Source: Bretschneidera sinensis (lineage: Eukaryota > Streptophyta > Magnoliopsida > Brassicales > Akaniaceae). From it: DNA of 64,000 bases. Below, piece by piece: positions 1 to 13,700 of this stretch. A model generated the notes under the pieces. The model did not search any database, was not told where the DNA came from, and saw only the letters and a list, made by a program, of their open reading frames with translations. Location of the stretch: assembly GCA_023935145.1 (NCBI GenBank), contig CM043699.1, positions 141,404,036 through 141,468,035 of the forward strand, in the 5' to 3' direction. Within the stretch, counting starts at the first letter, position 1, and each line of letters begins with the position of its first letter. The position numbers were made by a program, and so were the translations under genes.

Positions 1-669
1 TCCATTAAACTAAATGGTACATTAAGATAGTGCTTAAAATTATCAAAAAACGACTTAAAATTAAGCAAAGTTCATAACTGTCACTGATTTACAGTGAAAT
101 TTCCATTATTTTACAATAGTTACCATTGATACTTCCAGGGATTCAATATTTTGAGCGCTTGTCAAAGCAAATCAACTTAAAAGGTTTTATTACACATGAA
201 AACTATAAGGGCTCCATAAAAAATAAAAAAAAATAAAAAGAATCCAAAAACTGTGCATGCAAACCTTATAGATTGCAATTACTGTTTGGTACTTCTAAAT
301 ATAAATCAATAATATTCCCAAGTTGTTCTGTCTTGTATCCAACACTCCTCCCAAAATTCATTATCAAGATAAAATGTGGCGAGTGAATAAAAGAAAAGAC
401 TAATGAAAAGTTCCCTAAGCCATTCTCTTCCAAGACATGAAATTAGATCTCATACCCTTGAGACGAACAGGGGAAAGAAGCAAACAAGCCACAACACCCA
501 AAAACATACCCAATATAAACAAATTTCTCCCCAAATACAACTATAGTTTTGGTAGGTTCACAGTGCAGGACTTAACGGAAACAAACAAAATTGAACTCTG
601 AGAGAACAAGTATTAGTAAACAAAAAATGCAACAGACTAATTAGAATCTCAAAAGAGTCATAAGAAAAC

Positions 670-3600
670 CTGATGAAACCTTGAGTATACAAGCGTTCAG
701 AAAGTTGCATGGTCATTTGAGGTCCGAAGCCTAATGCACTGGAAGCAACCTGAATGAATTAACAAACTCAAGTTAACTTGAAGCGTTACATTCTCCGTGA
801 GGAACTAGTAGCTTTTAACCATTATATTGTGGTTTCTATAAACATAATTTACTTATCAGTGGTTGCTCCTTTGTAAATGAATATGATTTTATAGAGTTTG
901 TTGAATTGTCTTGTAAAGTTTTAAGTAACAGCTTTTGTATATGGGCTAGCCCCCCTAGGTGCCCTTTAATACAATATTTTACTTATCGAAAAAAAAAACA
1001 TGGTTTGTGTAAATCACATCATAAAAAAGGATATTGTAAATGACATGGCATTCTGTAGAGATGAAAAATCTCTAGGGTGGTTGGCAAATCTCTACTGCGT
1101 AAATGATGAAAATATTTTAATAAAAACCTTGCACGAACATGTTATTAAAGACAATTCAGGAGTGGGGCATATTACAAAGATCATTTACCAAAAGGGTGAT
1201 ATGAATAGCGTATTACCCTTCAGCAGTTTTTGCATGAATGGAAGAAACTATAAGAATAAAGAAATCACTTAGAAGACCTTTTAAAAACCTGTGCTCCAAA
1301 CCTCTGTCCCAAAAACTAAAAGACAGCAAACGGCACCCATGGTGCTGCATGAGCCACAATCAGTTGGCTTTCCAAATTAGAATAAAGAAACACAAACAGC
1401 AGAACTGGAAAGCCCTTTGTCCCATTAACTACAAATCCCTCCCCCCTCACACATCTAAGGAGATAAACCTAGAATATAGAAACAGCAAAGGCGTAACTAG
1501 AAAGCCTAAAAATGTTACATCAATCAACTTTCTCTCGCTCGCTGGCTCTCACTCACCCCCAAACACCTGTCACTGGTGATTGTGATTACATGGCCTAAGT
1601 ACCTGAATTAAATGGTAGGATATTAGAAAGCAAAACTATAAGCCTCAAATTTATAAACCATAATCCAAATATCTTTTACAAATAGATCAATGATGCAAGA
1701 CAGATAATTAAAGAGAGATGCAGATTGAGAAAGGGGAGAAACAGCGCAGGAGATTAGACCAAGAGAAAATAGATTAGGTAGAAAAGAGACGAACAAGAGG
1801 GAGAACAGACCGAGCAGAGAAAATCAAAGTCTGAATTGTAATCCTAATATGAGTGCTCTTATATAGGCAATAATCCTAAACATAATAGAAAACTAACTAA
1901 TCCTAAACATAATAGGAAACTAACTAATAATAAAAATTAAACCAAGAGAAAATAGATTAGGTAGAAAAGAGACGAACAAGAGAGAGAACAAACCGAGCAG
2001 AGAAAATCAAAGTCTGAATTGTAATCCTAATATGAGTGCTCTTATATAGGCAATAATCCTAAACATAATAGAAAACTAACTAATCCTAAACATAATAGGA
2101 AACTAACTAATAATAAAAATTAAAATCCTTATTTACACAATAATCCCACAAATAATCTAAAATTTCCTAAAATCATAAAATTATACATATTACTTATAAC
2201 ATTATGCATCATTCTACCCCCACTTGCAAAAAAGTTGATCTCGAGTTTTGAAGTGATAAAGGATCAAAACCAGTGATTGTTGAAGTTGACCGGTGAAGAC
2301 TTGAAATTTTCTGGATGTGGTGTTGATTGGAAACACATGCGGTGTCTTTGATCGAAAACACGTGTGATATCGGAGGAGCTTCAAACCAAAGCACACACAT
2401 ATTGGCATCCTAATTTTGGCATTGTTTATCTTCACTTTGGAAGAGTTCAATAGATGCATCCCGTACTTCTTGAGATTTAACCCTTCATCAATGATTTTTG
2501 CTTACAGAAATCAAAACTGAAACTAAAATATACATAAACACACCGTAGCCAAACTACAAATTGAAGTAAACAACGCAATCTAGAAAGTGATTGCGCGCCA
2601 CTCCAGCAAGGCGGCTGGGGCAATTCCGGCAGTGGACAGAGTAGGTCTTCACGTGTTAGGGTCGCTTGAGGACGGTGAACTCAATGGTGATGGTGGATCG
2701 GAGCGAAACTCAACGGATTTTGCATATCGGAAGTTTCTGTCGGCGACTCCGACCAAGCCGTTGGTAGCGATTCTGACGATGGATGGGCTGAATCTGCTAG
2801 GGAGTTAGTCGTCGGCTCGAGGCGAGCTCAATGGTGGCAGCGGCGCAACCCAAAAGTCACCGGAGAAGGAGATCGGTGGTGGTGGAGTCATAATGGTTTT
2901 TGTAGATTTAGGCCATTTTCAGGGGGATTCTCGGCGAGTGGGGTGCACAGATAGACAGATCGGCAGATTCCGCACTAGATAGAGTGGTCAGTTTCCGATG
3001 GTGAGGTTTTCCAACGGTGGCTGGAGGCGGATCTGGCCGAAAATTGGATGGTTTTGGTCACGGAAAACTCTTGAGGTTGATGGCTTGAGTGATTCTGACC
3101 GGAAATCGCCAAAAAAGAGGCGAATCAAACTCAAACCTCACTGTTACTGTACAGTATTTTTTTTCATAATCTGATATGGGTTTAGGGAGAGAATTTGTTG
3201 TGAAATAGTAGATCGATTCAGCTCGATGCAGGAGAGATAAATAAAGAGAGAAGCAGATTGGGAAATGGGAGAAACGGCATAGAAGAAGAGAGATGAGGCC
3301 GAGAGAAAATAGACTAGGTAGAAGAAAGACAGACAAAAGGGAGAACGAACCGAGCAGAGAAACAGAGATGGGCTAAATTTCAAATTCCATAATCAAGGTC
3401 TAAATGACAATCCTAATATGAGTGCTATTATATAGGCACTAATCCTAAACATAATAGACAACTAACTAATCCTAAACATAATAGGAAACTACTATTAATA
3501 AAAATTAAAATCCTTATTTACATAATTTTTTTTGATAAATAAAATTTATTAACAAGGCACCAAGAGGGTGCTACTCAAAGCCAAAGGCTAATTACAAAAA

Positions 3601-6600
3601 AGAAATTTCACAAAATCCAAAAGATTAAAATTGTTTAAAAAATCCCTTTAACCCAAAAATTAAGGATGTTGAGCCAACTATTTCTAATATCATTAGGTCT
3701 TTCAACGCCCTCAAACGTTCTGCGATTCCTCTCAATCCACGCTAGCCAAAAAATAGAGTTTGGGATCAAGAGATAAGCTTTCTTAACCTCCTTAGACGCT
3801 CTCAAATCACTCCAAGCCCAAACCTCATCTTTCATGGAGCTCGCTACCACCCAAGAAATCCCCAAAATCTTATAGGTCATATCCCACAACCTTCTATCCA
3901 ACAAACACTCCACCAAAAGATGAAACACGGACTCCGCACAATTCTTAAAAATAAAACATCTATTAACCAAAACTTTCCCTCTTCTTGCAAATTATCTAGA
4001 GTTAGAATTTTCCCCCAAAAAGCCTCCCAAACAAAAAAGCTAACCTTCATAGGAGCTCGAGGACCCCAAATAACTTTCCAAAGGAAACTTTAAGAATCGG
4101 CCAAATGATCTCCATTAAGAAGAAACTCATAAAAGGATTTCACCGCAAAACCTTTCTTCATACTAGGTCCCCATCTAACCAAGTCCTCCCTTTTCCTTTC
4201 CAAATTAATGTTATATAAGGTCCCTAAAAACCCCTCAACCATCTCAACTTCCCAATCTTGAATATTCCAAGTAAAAGGCACATCCCAAAAAGTTCCATCA
4301 TTAGTGAATGAAACACAAGGCAAATCTTTATTTACACAATAATCCCACAAATAATCTAAAATTTCCTAAAATCATAAAATAATACATATTCCTTATAACA
4401 TTTTGCATCAACCAGTGCCCTATAGATTTTCCTCTTCAACCTTATAAGTGTTCTATGAACATAATTTCCAGAATAATTCATCCATCCTGGTCTAACTATA
4501 TGATCCTTCATTGCCAATAATCAATCTATTTAACAAGCAAGTCAATACAACTCAGCAAAAAACCAAATAAATAAAATGAAAAATATCCTACATTGTATGG
4601 CCTACACCTGCTTTTGTACCAAACCCTTTTAAGACATTTTTTTATAGACATCAGAAATAGTAACTTCTTATCCCACCTAAAAGGGCCTTTAATGACCCCA
4701 AAAAACAATACAATGTATTTCTTGATTATCAGTGTGGCATTGGCAATATTATGTCGGTTTTTATATCCCAAAAGAATCTAATAAAACTGTGAGTACTACT
4801 TGGTATTTTAAATTGAAAACTAAAAGGACAAAAAAAGTTGGTCTTCATATTTCTTAACTGACAAATATGCAAATATTTTTTAACTGTAATAGTGACAAAA
4901 GCAGCATTAAGCATCCATTGGCACAACATTCTCCAAAGTTGGTCCCTTTTTGTAAGCAAAAGCACATTCACTATACGTTACCAAGCGGGAGCAAACCCAA
5001 GTACAAAAATCATTTACAAGACAAAAATTCAATGAACTCTATAAACTCCTCTTCATTCACAAAAAACTGTCCACGCAACCCAAAATGTAGTGTATGAAGC
5101 CATCTGGACAACTACAATAAGTATCTATCCAAATATTAGCCATGCCAAGCACTATGTATTTACAGATACCCTTGTCATGTCATGAGCAACACAGATGGAT
5201 GCAATATTTTTAAATGGCATGTAAAATTGAATAGCCTGTATGACAAAAACAATTTAATATCAATCCGTGATTTTCTGACCTTTAATAGATTCACCGTGTT
5301 AAGACCAGAAGGACGACCTTTGGATTCCTGTTTTTCTGATATATCGGTTACTTCTACGATTCCATCCCCCATTACTAACTTTTGAAACATCATAGCAGCC
5401 TGTAATATGCCAAAGCATGATATAGCATTTGTAAAGCAAGTTTACAAGTGAGAATTAGTGAAAGTTCTAAAAGTTCAGAGAAAAGAACTCACATCCAAGT
5501 CAAACAACTTGTGACGTTCCCATTCTAGCTTCAGTTCATAACCATTCTTTATAATGTGTGGGTGCAAAGCCCAAAATTTTTCTGGCTTGAAAGTAGTAAT
5601 TTGCAAATAGCGTTGTACACAAAACCCTAGGGTAGGTGTCTGACATGGCCCATAACTGAAACAAGCAAATAAGCAAAGATTAGGCACGATTGCTTTATAT
5701 TTTAAATGAAACACACTATAGAAATCTGTGGATTTATGATCCAAGAAAAACTAGAAAATGCATGTTGTAGAAGTTAAAAGTGCCTTGATTAGGTGGAAGT
5801 CATCAGAGGAAACGAGAAAACAATAGCCTGTCAGATTTGTTTAAAAAGTTCTTGAGATAGATAGTACCTTACCTATACATAACACACAGTTGATAAAGAG
5901 GAATAAGTTTTTATCTAATGATATAATGTAAGTGAAATGGTATCGACAAGAGGGGTGCAACCCATGTACAAACTATCTACACGATGGTAAATCCACAAAA
6001 TCTAAAAGCTCACTCTCATCCCTAATACAATTACCCTTGAACCAAAAAGTAAGCGAATTGAACCAACCATCTCTAATTATATCAAAAGATTTCTCTTCTC
6101 CATCAAAAGCTCTTCTATTTCTCTCATTCCAAACAATCCAAAAAATAAAATAAAAAAAGGATTAAAGAGTAATTCTTCCTTAACTCCTTCGAATCACAAA
6201 TGCCACTCCAAGCCCATACTTCATTTTTCGCGTAACCGGCCACCACCCGATAAACACCCAAAACATGAGGCCATTTCTCACAAACTCCTAGCCAACAGGC
6301 ACTCCACCAAGAGATGAAACCGAAACTCGGTGCAAACTTTGCAAATATAGCACCTATTAGCAAGCGTTTTTCCCCTTCTTAGAAGATTATCAATAGTAAT
6401 AATCCCAAGAGGCTTCCCATACAAAGAAGCTAACATTTTTAAGGGCAAGGGAACTCCAAATAGCTTTCCAAGGAATGTTGGGAGAACCTTCCAAAGGAGT
6501 CTCATCAAGAAGGGACTTAAAGAAGAACCTATTTGTCCAGATTAGCCCTCCATCTAATCATATCCTCTCGAGCCACATCAATACTAAAACTATACACAAC

Positions 6601-9600
6601 CTCCAAGAATCTTTCCACAACCACAATCTCCCAATCATGGACATTGTGGACAAAAGGAATATCCAGTAACAACACCATTGGATGACAAAAAGCAAGAGCA
6701 AAGGATGGCAACCTTATCTCTCACTAAAGCAAAAACTCCCAAGAATTGGACTTTCAAAGAAGAATCCATGCACCAAGTATCATGCCAAAACCAAGTGCTC
6801 TCTCCATTACCAACTGAGAGTAGTTTGAGACGGTCACATAAAGAAGAAAGTCATCCCACCCTTTACGAATCTATTTCCAAACCCCAACACCTTAGGGCCC
6901 CCTCCCTTCCTTAGACATCCGCCCATAAAGCTCCACCCCAAATTTAGCCACCATCACTTTCCTCCAAAGATGATCTCTCTCTATCATGAATCTCCACAAC
7001 CCTTTACCAAGAAGTGCTTTGTTGAACAAAATGATGGATTTAAGGCCAAGCCCCCCTTTATCTAACGGTTTCTTAACCACTCCCCAATTCACCAAATGAT
7101 ACTTGAACTCCTCTCCCGTATTACCCCAAAGAAACCTTCTTTGAGTGCTTTCCAACCTATTCGCAACCAAACTAGGGATGGGAAAAGAGACATGAAGTAA
7201 ATGGGAAGACTAGAGAGAGCGCTTTTGATAAGGGTAAGTATTCCTCCTTTGGAGAGAAAACTATTCTTCCATCCGACTAACCTTTTTTCAAACCTTTGAA
7301 CAATAGAGTCGGGTCCCACACACTCATCTTGAACTTAGCCCCAAGAGGAAGCGCAAGGTAGGAAAAAGGAATAGACCTCACATTGCACCCCAACAAATTT
7401 GCAAGAAACCGGCCATTCATATTCTCACCAAGAGGGATTAAGGACACAATGGAGATGCAAAATTTGGATTGCCTCCGCACGAGAAAACACAATTGTGTCA
7501 TCGGCAAAGAGAAAATGAGAGTATGAGACACCCTCACACTAAGATTTTAGCAAGTATTACGTGTGCAAGAAGGATGCCTAAAGAAACTGAGATGAAACTC
7601 GGGTGAAAACTGAAAGAAATATAGAAATGCAGCTTAAGATTGACAAAGCATAATCCAAGAGAGAGCATAAGATTGATGTTCTCTAACCTAACTATTTAGA
7701 GATTTGACAAAGTTTTACACTGCCTGTCAGCTATTTAATGCAGCACTCCTCCTTTATCCAGCTTGGGACCGGCTGTGAAATGGATAAAACCCTCCAACAA
7801 GGGGAATTCCCCATCCTTTTCTAGTTCAACTATTCCAAGTTATCTACCATATAAATATTAATGAAAAAACTAAAATAAATCTGCAGATCACTAAAGCAAC
7901 TCACGCAGCAACAGAAGGATCTGTAATTCTAAAGAAAACTTCAAAATGGGGAGAGAGAGGAGAGAACTCACGAGATAACTCTGGAATCAAGATTCCCATA
8001 TTTTCCCTGGAAATAAGTAGTCTGAAACCGTGTAAATGCAACACCAACTTTCAAATCTATCTCTTGTCGAGCATCTACAGCCAATGCCTCATTTCTGTTT
8101 GGTTCAACAAGATTGTCCATGGCCTTCAAAATGTCTTTCTCGGTAACAGAAGAAAAACGTGCACGATGAACCCTTCTCTTAGCATCATTAACATGAAAAC
8201 CAGTGCAGTCAATAACTGCAGAAACGATTAACATCATATTTGAAGTACCAATAAAAAGTTTAATGGACAGACATAGAATTTTGTTACGTAAACAGATTCC
8301 TACCAAATAATAGCAAGATTCAAAATAGTTTGGCAGAAACTTGTACTCAAATATCATTAAGAATTTAAGAGTACATTTAACCACTTCTGCACCATGAGAA
8401 ATGAAGCATATGCAACATTCTAACAGTTCTTATACATTGGAAGCACTGCTGTAATCTAATTAGCATGAAGAAGAAAAGAAAAAGGAGGCTTGCCTTCAAA
8501 ACATATATTCTCTCCTTCACGATCACAATCCAACCATAATACCAAATGAGCACAACCACGAGCTTCTTGACTTAAATGCCTACGAATATGAGCCTAATTA
8601 ACAAAAAAAAAAAACTGTTAGAAATTATTCAATAGAAAAAAGAATTAAAAACTACAATTCTAGAAGCATTAAAAAAGAATTATATTCATATGCTCAAGGA
8701 CAACCCAAAGGAAAAGGGAGAAGGAGAAGATGTTGTTGTCCCCAAATTTGAGTCGTTGCCAAAACATATGCAGATAACATTTCCTCAAAAATCATGACAT
8801 GCTATATAAGCAAGTTACATAGAATTTATGTATTGCAAGGGAAAGCGCTTGCAAAAGATAGCAATTAGCAACTAAGGCACTTCTGTAAACAAGCAATTTA
8901 CTAAGTGTAGCTTGATACCTTGCATGGATTTCAGCTTCATCAAAACTAATGACACATTCTATTTTTTTGATTGTGTGGAGAGAAAGGAACCGGAGGGCTT
9001 TTGATGGTGTGGAGAAGCCTATTGATATTATTAGAAATAGTTGGTTTAACACTCTCAAATTTTGGTTTAGGGAAAATTTCTTTGTAAATAATGAAGATCT
9101 TCTTGATTTTGTAGATTTTCTTCATTGTAATTAGGTGTTGGCTTCGCTTTGCACCTTCTTGGTGCTTTTCTAATAAAAAAATTTACTTATCAAAAAAAAA
9201 CTACAGACACACGTGCAAGCACATGCACATACAAAGACAGAGAGTTCGTGTGTATTATCATAAACTCTTATCTTTCAACAATCAGAGAAAAATACACAAA
9301 GAATGTAAAAAGATATATCAGCTAGAGCTACTGATGTTGGTAACGACTTTTGTTTTGGGTAACGTGACAAAATTATTCTACAATACCACTTCAAATCATA
9401 TAAAGCTTCCAAAAGAAACAAAGAAAAACAAGGACTGCAAACGAACAAGCAATGATGTGAAAAGTATCAAAAAAATCTATACCTTCGGGTTTGACTCTGT
9501 CTTAAGAATTTGTGCTTGAAAAAGATCCAGAGGATCTGTAGCTGCCCAATCCTGATATGATGCTGGGAAATCTACACTAGATTTGCAAATTGTTTACAAA

Positions 9601-10722
9601 AAAAAAAATTAGTTGCAATGAGAAATCTAACCAAGAAGTATTAAGAGTAAGGCATGCAGCGCACAAACAAGTGTACTAGATTAAATTAGCTGTTCTCCTT
9701 ATCAAGTGTGTAATATAGATAGCTCCTCCAAAGTGATAAGTTGGGAAAAAAAAGGATATGTTCCTGTTACACTTGCTATAAGAGTGAAAGTTTTAAGACA
9801 TCAAAAAACGAAAGAGTGAAAGTTTTAAGATATTATCGAAGTTTAGGCTCATACTGCGTGTCTGAGCAAATCAATGACCATTTTTTCTTTTGGCTTGTAG
9901 TCAATGAAAGAAAACATATACTTAAAATACTGCACAGGGAAGAAAATTCTCGCCTAACTAGCACTAAGTTTAACAAAGGGGAAACATAAGAGCCAATCAT
10001 TTTTTTCCAACAGATTAGGAGGGAAAATTACCTGAAAACATGCCCAATAACAGATGTCACTTTATAATGCGCGTGAAATCCCAGAAACATCCCATCAAAC
10101 TCATGGACCTCCGTGCTTCCTCTCCTTGAAGACATCTGCAGTAGCCATGTTCACTAAATTAATTTTCTGATAAGTAATGTTCACTAATTACTGTGAAATC
10201 CAAGGGTTCCAATCTATTCTCAGAATTTTAAAAGCAACTTTCTTGCCTAACTTCGTGTATGTTACATAAAAAGCAAAGTTTTAAATGACAAAAAATTTAT
10301 ATATACTATTTTTTGTTGCCTCTATTTCCTAAATACGAAAATCTTGAAATCAAATGCCGAATTTTTAGACCAGGCTCACAATAGTACAGTTCTTTGCTTT
10401 TTTATACTTATCTTTTCACACGATTTATTTTCAGATTGTTTTATACAGATCAAATAAATGCTAGGGTTCTAAAGAAGAAAAAAAAAATGAGAGATGCGTA
10501 CCTGGCCACGAGAGAGTGCGGAAGCGATAGAGAGGGCGATGCTAGGCTTCTCTGCAACCTGTAAAATGAACAGAGAGAGAGAAGAAATAGAACATGAGGA
10601 TTTGGAAAAGAACAATCAACGGTAAAAAAATTATTATCACTAAAATTATAAACATGGACCCAAAATCAAGAATATGATACGCTTATTCTCCTTACCATAA
10701 GAACTCTGGGAGGATAAGCCAT
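670..10722 (-). CDS. TOP3B: DNA topoisomerase 3-beta, N-terminal exons (3' part outside window)
   Basis: This is a type IA topoisomerase that passes single strands to relax or decatenate nucleic acid; animal TOP3B also acts on RNA. Nine coding exons read on the minus strand: 10696-10722, 10502-10558, 10032-10135, 9483-9576, 8494-8593, 7972-8215, 5493-5655, 5280-5399 and 670-749. They join in frame into about 329 residues beginning [18 protein letters not shown]. The Toprim glutamate is E12 in VAEKPS and the metal-binding DCDREGEN motif is residues 116-123. The segment [14 protein letters not shown] is typical of the beta rather than the alpha form. The last visible exon ends in LYTQGFI, just before the expected SYPRTE active-site tyrosine region, so the catalytic tyrosine and C-terminal zinc region must lie left of base 1. 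Intron 8 (750-5279) is about 4.5 kb and intron 6 (5656-7971) about 2.3 kb, both expanded by transposons. Intron 5 seems to start with GC. Residue matches are from memory of the family. Confidence 0.95.
830..1000 (+). mobile_element. 3' tail of a LINE, 5'-truncated
   Basis: This short stretch in TOP3B intron 8 ends with a tail shared by other LINE pieces in the window: a TTTGTAAATGA-like start, then GGTGCC, TTTAATA, TTTACTTATC and a run of A (about 991-999). No coding sequence remains. It lies antisense to the host gene. The left end is uncertain. Confidence 0.5.
1758..2123. repeat. 183-bp tandem duplication within the 3' LTR
   Basis: The unit starting ACCAAGAGAAAATAGATTAG occurs at 1758 and again at 1941, a period of 183 bp, with only a few substitutions between copies. 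The 5' LTR (3224-4410) has a single copy, so the duplication probably arose in the 3' LTR after insertion. Confidence 0.85.
3527..4325 (-). mobile_element. 5'-truncated LINE (zf-RVT end) nested in LTR
   Basis: Minus-strand reading frames give a plant L1-type C-terminal region: an N-terminal piece with [19 protein letters not shown] (near 4230) and a later piece with the line signature [20 protein letters not shown] (near 3720), with frameshifts between. The 3' end is the shared tail: GGTGCC, TTGTTAATAAATTTTATTTATC and A-run (about 3527-3565). It interrupts the LTR within TTATTTACA. A copy of about 12 bp (TCCTTATTTACA left, TCTTTATTTACA right) flanks it and matches the uninterrupted sequence near 2125, so it looks like a target-site duplication. 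Confidence 0.8.
5915..7545 (-). mobile_element. 5'-truncated LINE with RT remnant in TOP3B intron 6
   Basis: Read on the minus strand this is the 3' half of a plant L1-like ORF2. It opens with the reverse transcriptase catalytic block [12 protein letters not shown] (around 7490-7520). Then come [32 protein letters not shown], a RRFLWGN segment and a KGGLGLKSI segment, then a degraded zf-RVT part. Frameshifts and stops break it throughout, so it is dead. It occupies most of intron 6 of TOP3B, in the same orientation as the host gene. The 3' tail near 5900-5960 is a diverged version of the tail shared with the other copies. Confidence 0.85.
8950..9205 (+). mobile_element. Short 3' LINE fragment in TOP3B intron 4
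   Basis: The plus strand encodes [20 protein letters not shown], the same signature as the other LINE copies, followed by a stop, a TTGTAATTAGGTG stretch, GGTGCTTTTCTAATAAA, TTTACTTATC and an A-run. It is about 250 bp and antisense to TOP3B. The reading frame is not an exon: TOP3B exons 4 and 5 join in frame around it. Confidence 0.8.
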
Positions 10723-13700
10723 TTGGAAGACGATAGGCTGCTGCCGTCCCTCAGTCAGGTGAAGAAGGCGCTCTTCAGCTTTTCGAGACCATATGTTACG
10801 GTGGACTACCACTGTCTCGAACAGTTAGTTACTCTTGAGTCTTCGAGAAAAAGGCCCGGTTGGAAGATTAGTAGCTCGGAGGTTTTTTTTTATTATTTTC
10901 TTAGCAAATCCAACAAAACAGTATTTAATAGAGGAATCTATATAAAAAATCTCCAACAAATTAACTCAAAAGAATTAATTTTTCATGCTAAAAAACTCAA
11001 ATATAATCAACTTTTTCATTGGATTTATTTGAGCAGGCTTTAAATTAGTTTTAAATTGATATTCATTTTTAAAATTTCGAAAAAAGAAATAATCAAATTA
11101 AATTAAATCTCATCAAATAATAATTAAAATATCAATCAATATAAAAACAAAATTATCTTTAGCCTACACAATAGAATGGCAAAAATAATATTAAAATTTT
11201 GAATAAAATATTTCATGCCAACAATCACCCACAGCAAACAAACACTAGCCAATTATTAATCTTCTATTAAAAAATTGAGATTTAATGTATTTGAGCTTTT
11301 CTATGCAAGTTGAAAATTATTTTAAATATGAATTAAAATGAATTTATATGTTTGAATTTTTTATATTAAATTGTAGAATTTAATTGAATTATCGTGTTTA
11401 AAATGGTTGGAATGAATGAATAATTTTAAAGAAGAGAGAAGAATATATAATATTTTGGAATTTGTTTGTAATTTTTTTTTCAATTTTTATAAAATTTAAA
11501 ATAAACAAACTCAATTTGATAATGATTTTATTTACAAACAAATTTTATAATTTATTAGTTTTGTAAACATAACAATATACAAAATTATAAATAACAAATT
11601 CTAAACATACTTTTAATTTGGTAGGTCTATCTCGATGGGTCTTAAATGTGAGTTTCTTGATTAAGTGTTATAGTACAGATAAAATCGATTGGGAGGCCAG
11701 CTATATAAGAATTTGGGTTAAGCACAATAAGATGCGGAGCATGAAAGGCCTATTTTGTTCAAATAGAGAAATCAACTTATCTTATTAGTATTACACTATA
11801 ATTTGATATTTAAATTATTTATAAAAAATAATTTGTTTAATGTTTAAACATCTTGCTTAAAGTTTTAAATAAATCATGAATGTGTTTGATAAAAAAAAAT
11901 GACGAAATTAACTTAAAACTGTCAAAATGATAAACTTATAATTAAAAATAGTGTTTTAGATTTGAAAAATATATATTTTTTTAAAAAGCCCAAATGTAAA
12001 AAACATATTGATTAGAATTTGAAAAGTTAAAAAAATTCACTTATATTTTTAAATTATAATATGAATTTTAAAAAAAAAAACAAAAAATAAAATATTAACT
12101 TATAAGTTGAATCAAACATGCTCGAAGTTACCACTAGACCAAGATCACATGGTTTTTATTTGAGATGGTTGATAACATTGGCCCTCTGCACGATGATGTT
12201 AGACACTGGACGGGCCCAATAGGGGAGCTCACACATTAAGGTTTCGAATACGCAATTGTTGTAAGCCCTAATACAATTTTCAAAGGTACTAATGCCAGAG
12301 ACGGTACCCCCAATTCACTTAAGATTGGAGGGACTTATCAACCCCATCCCCCACCCCACCCCCGAAAAAATCACTTGTATCCACTTATATCTTGAAAAGT
12401 TCAATCCATAACTACAATTGAAGGTGTTAATTAATGAAGCCGTTTAGTGATTATCAAATTTTGCTTTTACCAGTATTAGAGACTACGAAATCGTTATATA
12501 TAAAAATTATGTATAAAGGTATAAATCATTAAATATAAAATAAATAAATTATATCATCAGTAAATACAAAGAAAATGGATTGAAACAGGGATAATAGCTT
12601 CTTTTAAGACGTTTTGTGTCACCACGAAAGTAATTAAACTTTTTCGATGCAATAATCTCATGGTCGCACCGTCCCCAAAATACAGTAATCAGTTATCTTC
12701 GTTATTGATACATACTCTGCATCATGGAGCCAAAGCTCCACCACACCAACTCTTTCAGCCGAAACTACTAATAAAAAAACAATATATATTTAGATTATAC
12801 ATAAGTGAAATTATTATTTGGATCAGGTATAAAACCTCAATTTTACATAGGGTCTGAAACTTCATTAGTAACTTCACTAGTAACATGAATAGTGGATGTA
12901 CAAATATTACCAATGAAAATTTAAAATTATGTTTTAACCCAATGTAAAAGTAGAGTTCACACCCGATGTAGGTAATTATTTCTTGAAGATGAAAAAGAAG
13001 ATATCAAATGTATCTTGTTGGTGAGTTTTGAGGCTTTATATAAGTTTTTTGGATTTAAGAGCTACAAACTCACGAATGATAATAAATTAATAATGATCCA
13101 ACAGTTAATAATTGTAATTTTGAGTTAGTGATTTCATTAAATCCTAACGACTAATTTGATTGACTTATCTAATGCATCTTGTTTTTTTTATAAAATTATA
13201 TACAATAAAAATTATCTTCATTATATTTTTTCAACAATAATAATTATAATTAAACCCGAAAGATATCATAACGAGGAAAATGCAACGGATGGGCTAAGTT
13301 GACGGTCACATTTTCTCTTCTGAACATAACCATCCATTGGACATAGAGAAAATAACTACATAAATAAACCTAATTTTTTTTATACGAATAAGTAGACCTA
13401 AAATAAATAGAAATAGAACATGGTTTATGTGATGCTGACGTAAAGGCTTACCGAAATTGGGCTATTGCTGGCTTAAGCAACTAAAGAGCAGACGGTGAAG
13501 GAAATGAAAATGGGAACCTTGAGGTACTCCACTTACTTTGCATTATTATTATTTAAAAAAAAAACTTTTTGATAGCAGACGACTTTAGAGTTTTATTAAA
13601 AAAAATTAATTGGTTCGACTTTAAATTTATTGATTTAAATTAATTAAAAAATTTAAGCTTAAAAGTTTAGATCAGAAAAAGAAAAAAAAAAGACCGAATA

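Larger units (their letters stand above)
1691..4410 (-). mobile_element. Non-autonomous LTR retrotransposon remnant with nested LINE
   Basis: Two related blocks in the same orientation bracket this element inside TOP3B intron 8. The 3' LTR is about 1691-2211 and the 5' LTR about 3224-4410, the latter enlarged by a LINE at 3527-4325. Read on the minus strand each LTR starts TGATGCA; the 3' LTR ends TGCATCA, as LTRs with TG...CA ends do. Immediately before the 3' LTR is a purine run (minus strand AAGTGGGGGTAGAA), a good polypurine tract. The internal region (2212-3223) is GC-rich and carries no gag or pol, so the element would be a LARD or TRIM-like derivative. The LTRs differ by substitutions and indels, suggesting an old insertion. 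Flanking target duplications are not clear. Confidence 0.7.

Noticed and set aside
8792..9058. Minus-strand frame with [15 protein letters not shown] inside TOP3B
   Set aside because: TOP3B exons 4 and 5 join directly in frame (NPK to AHIRRHL), so no exon is needed; half of this frame is antisense to a LINE fragment.
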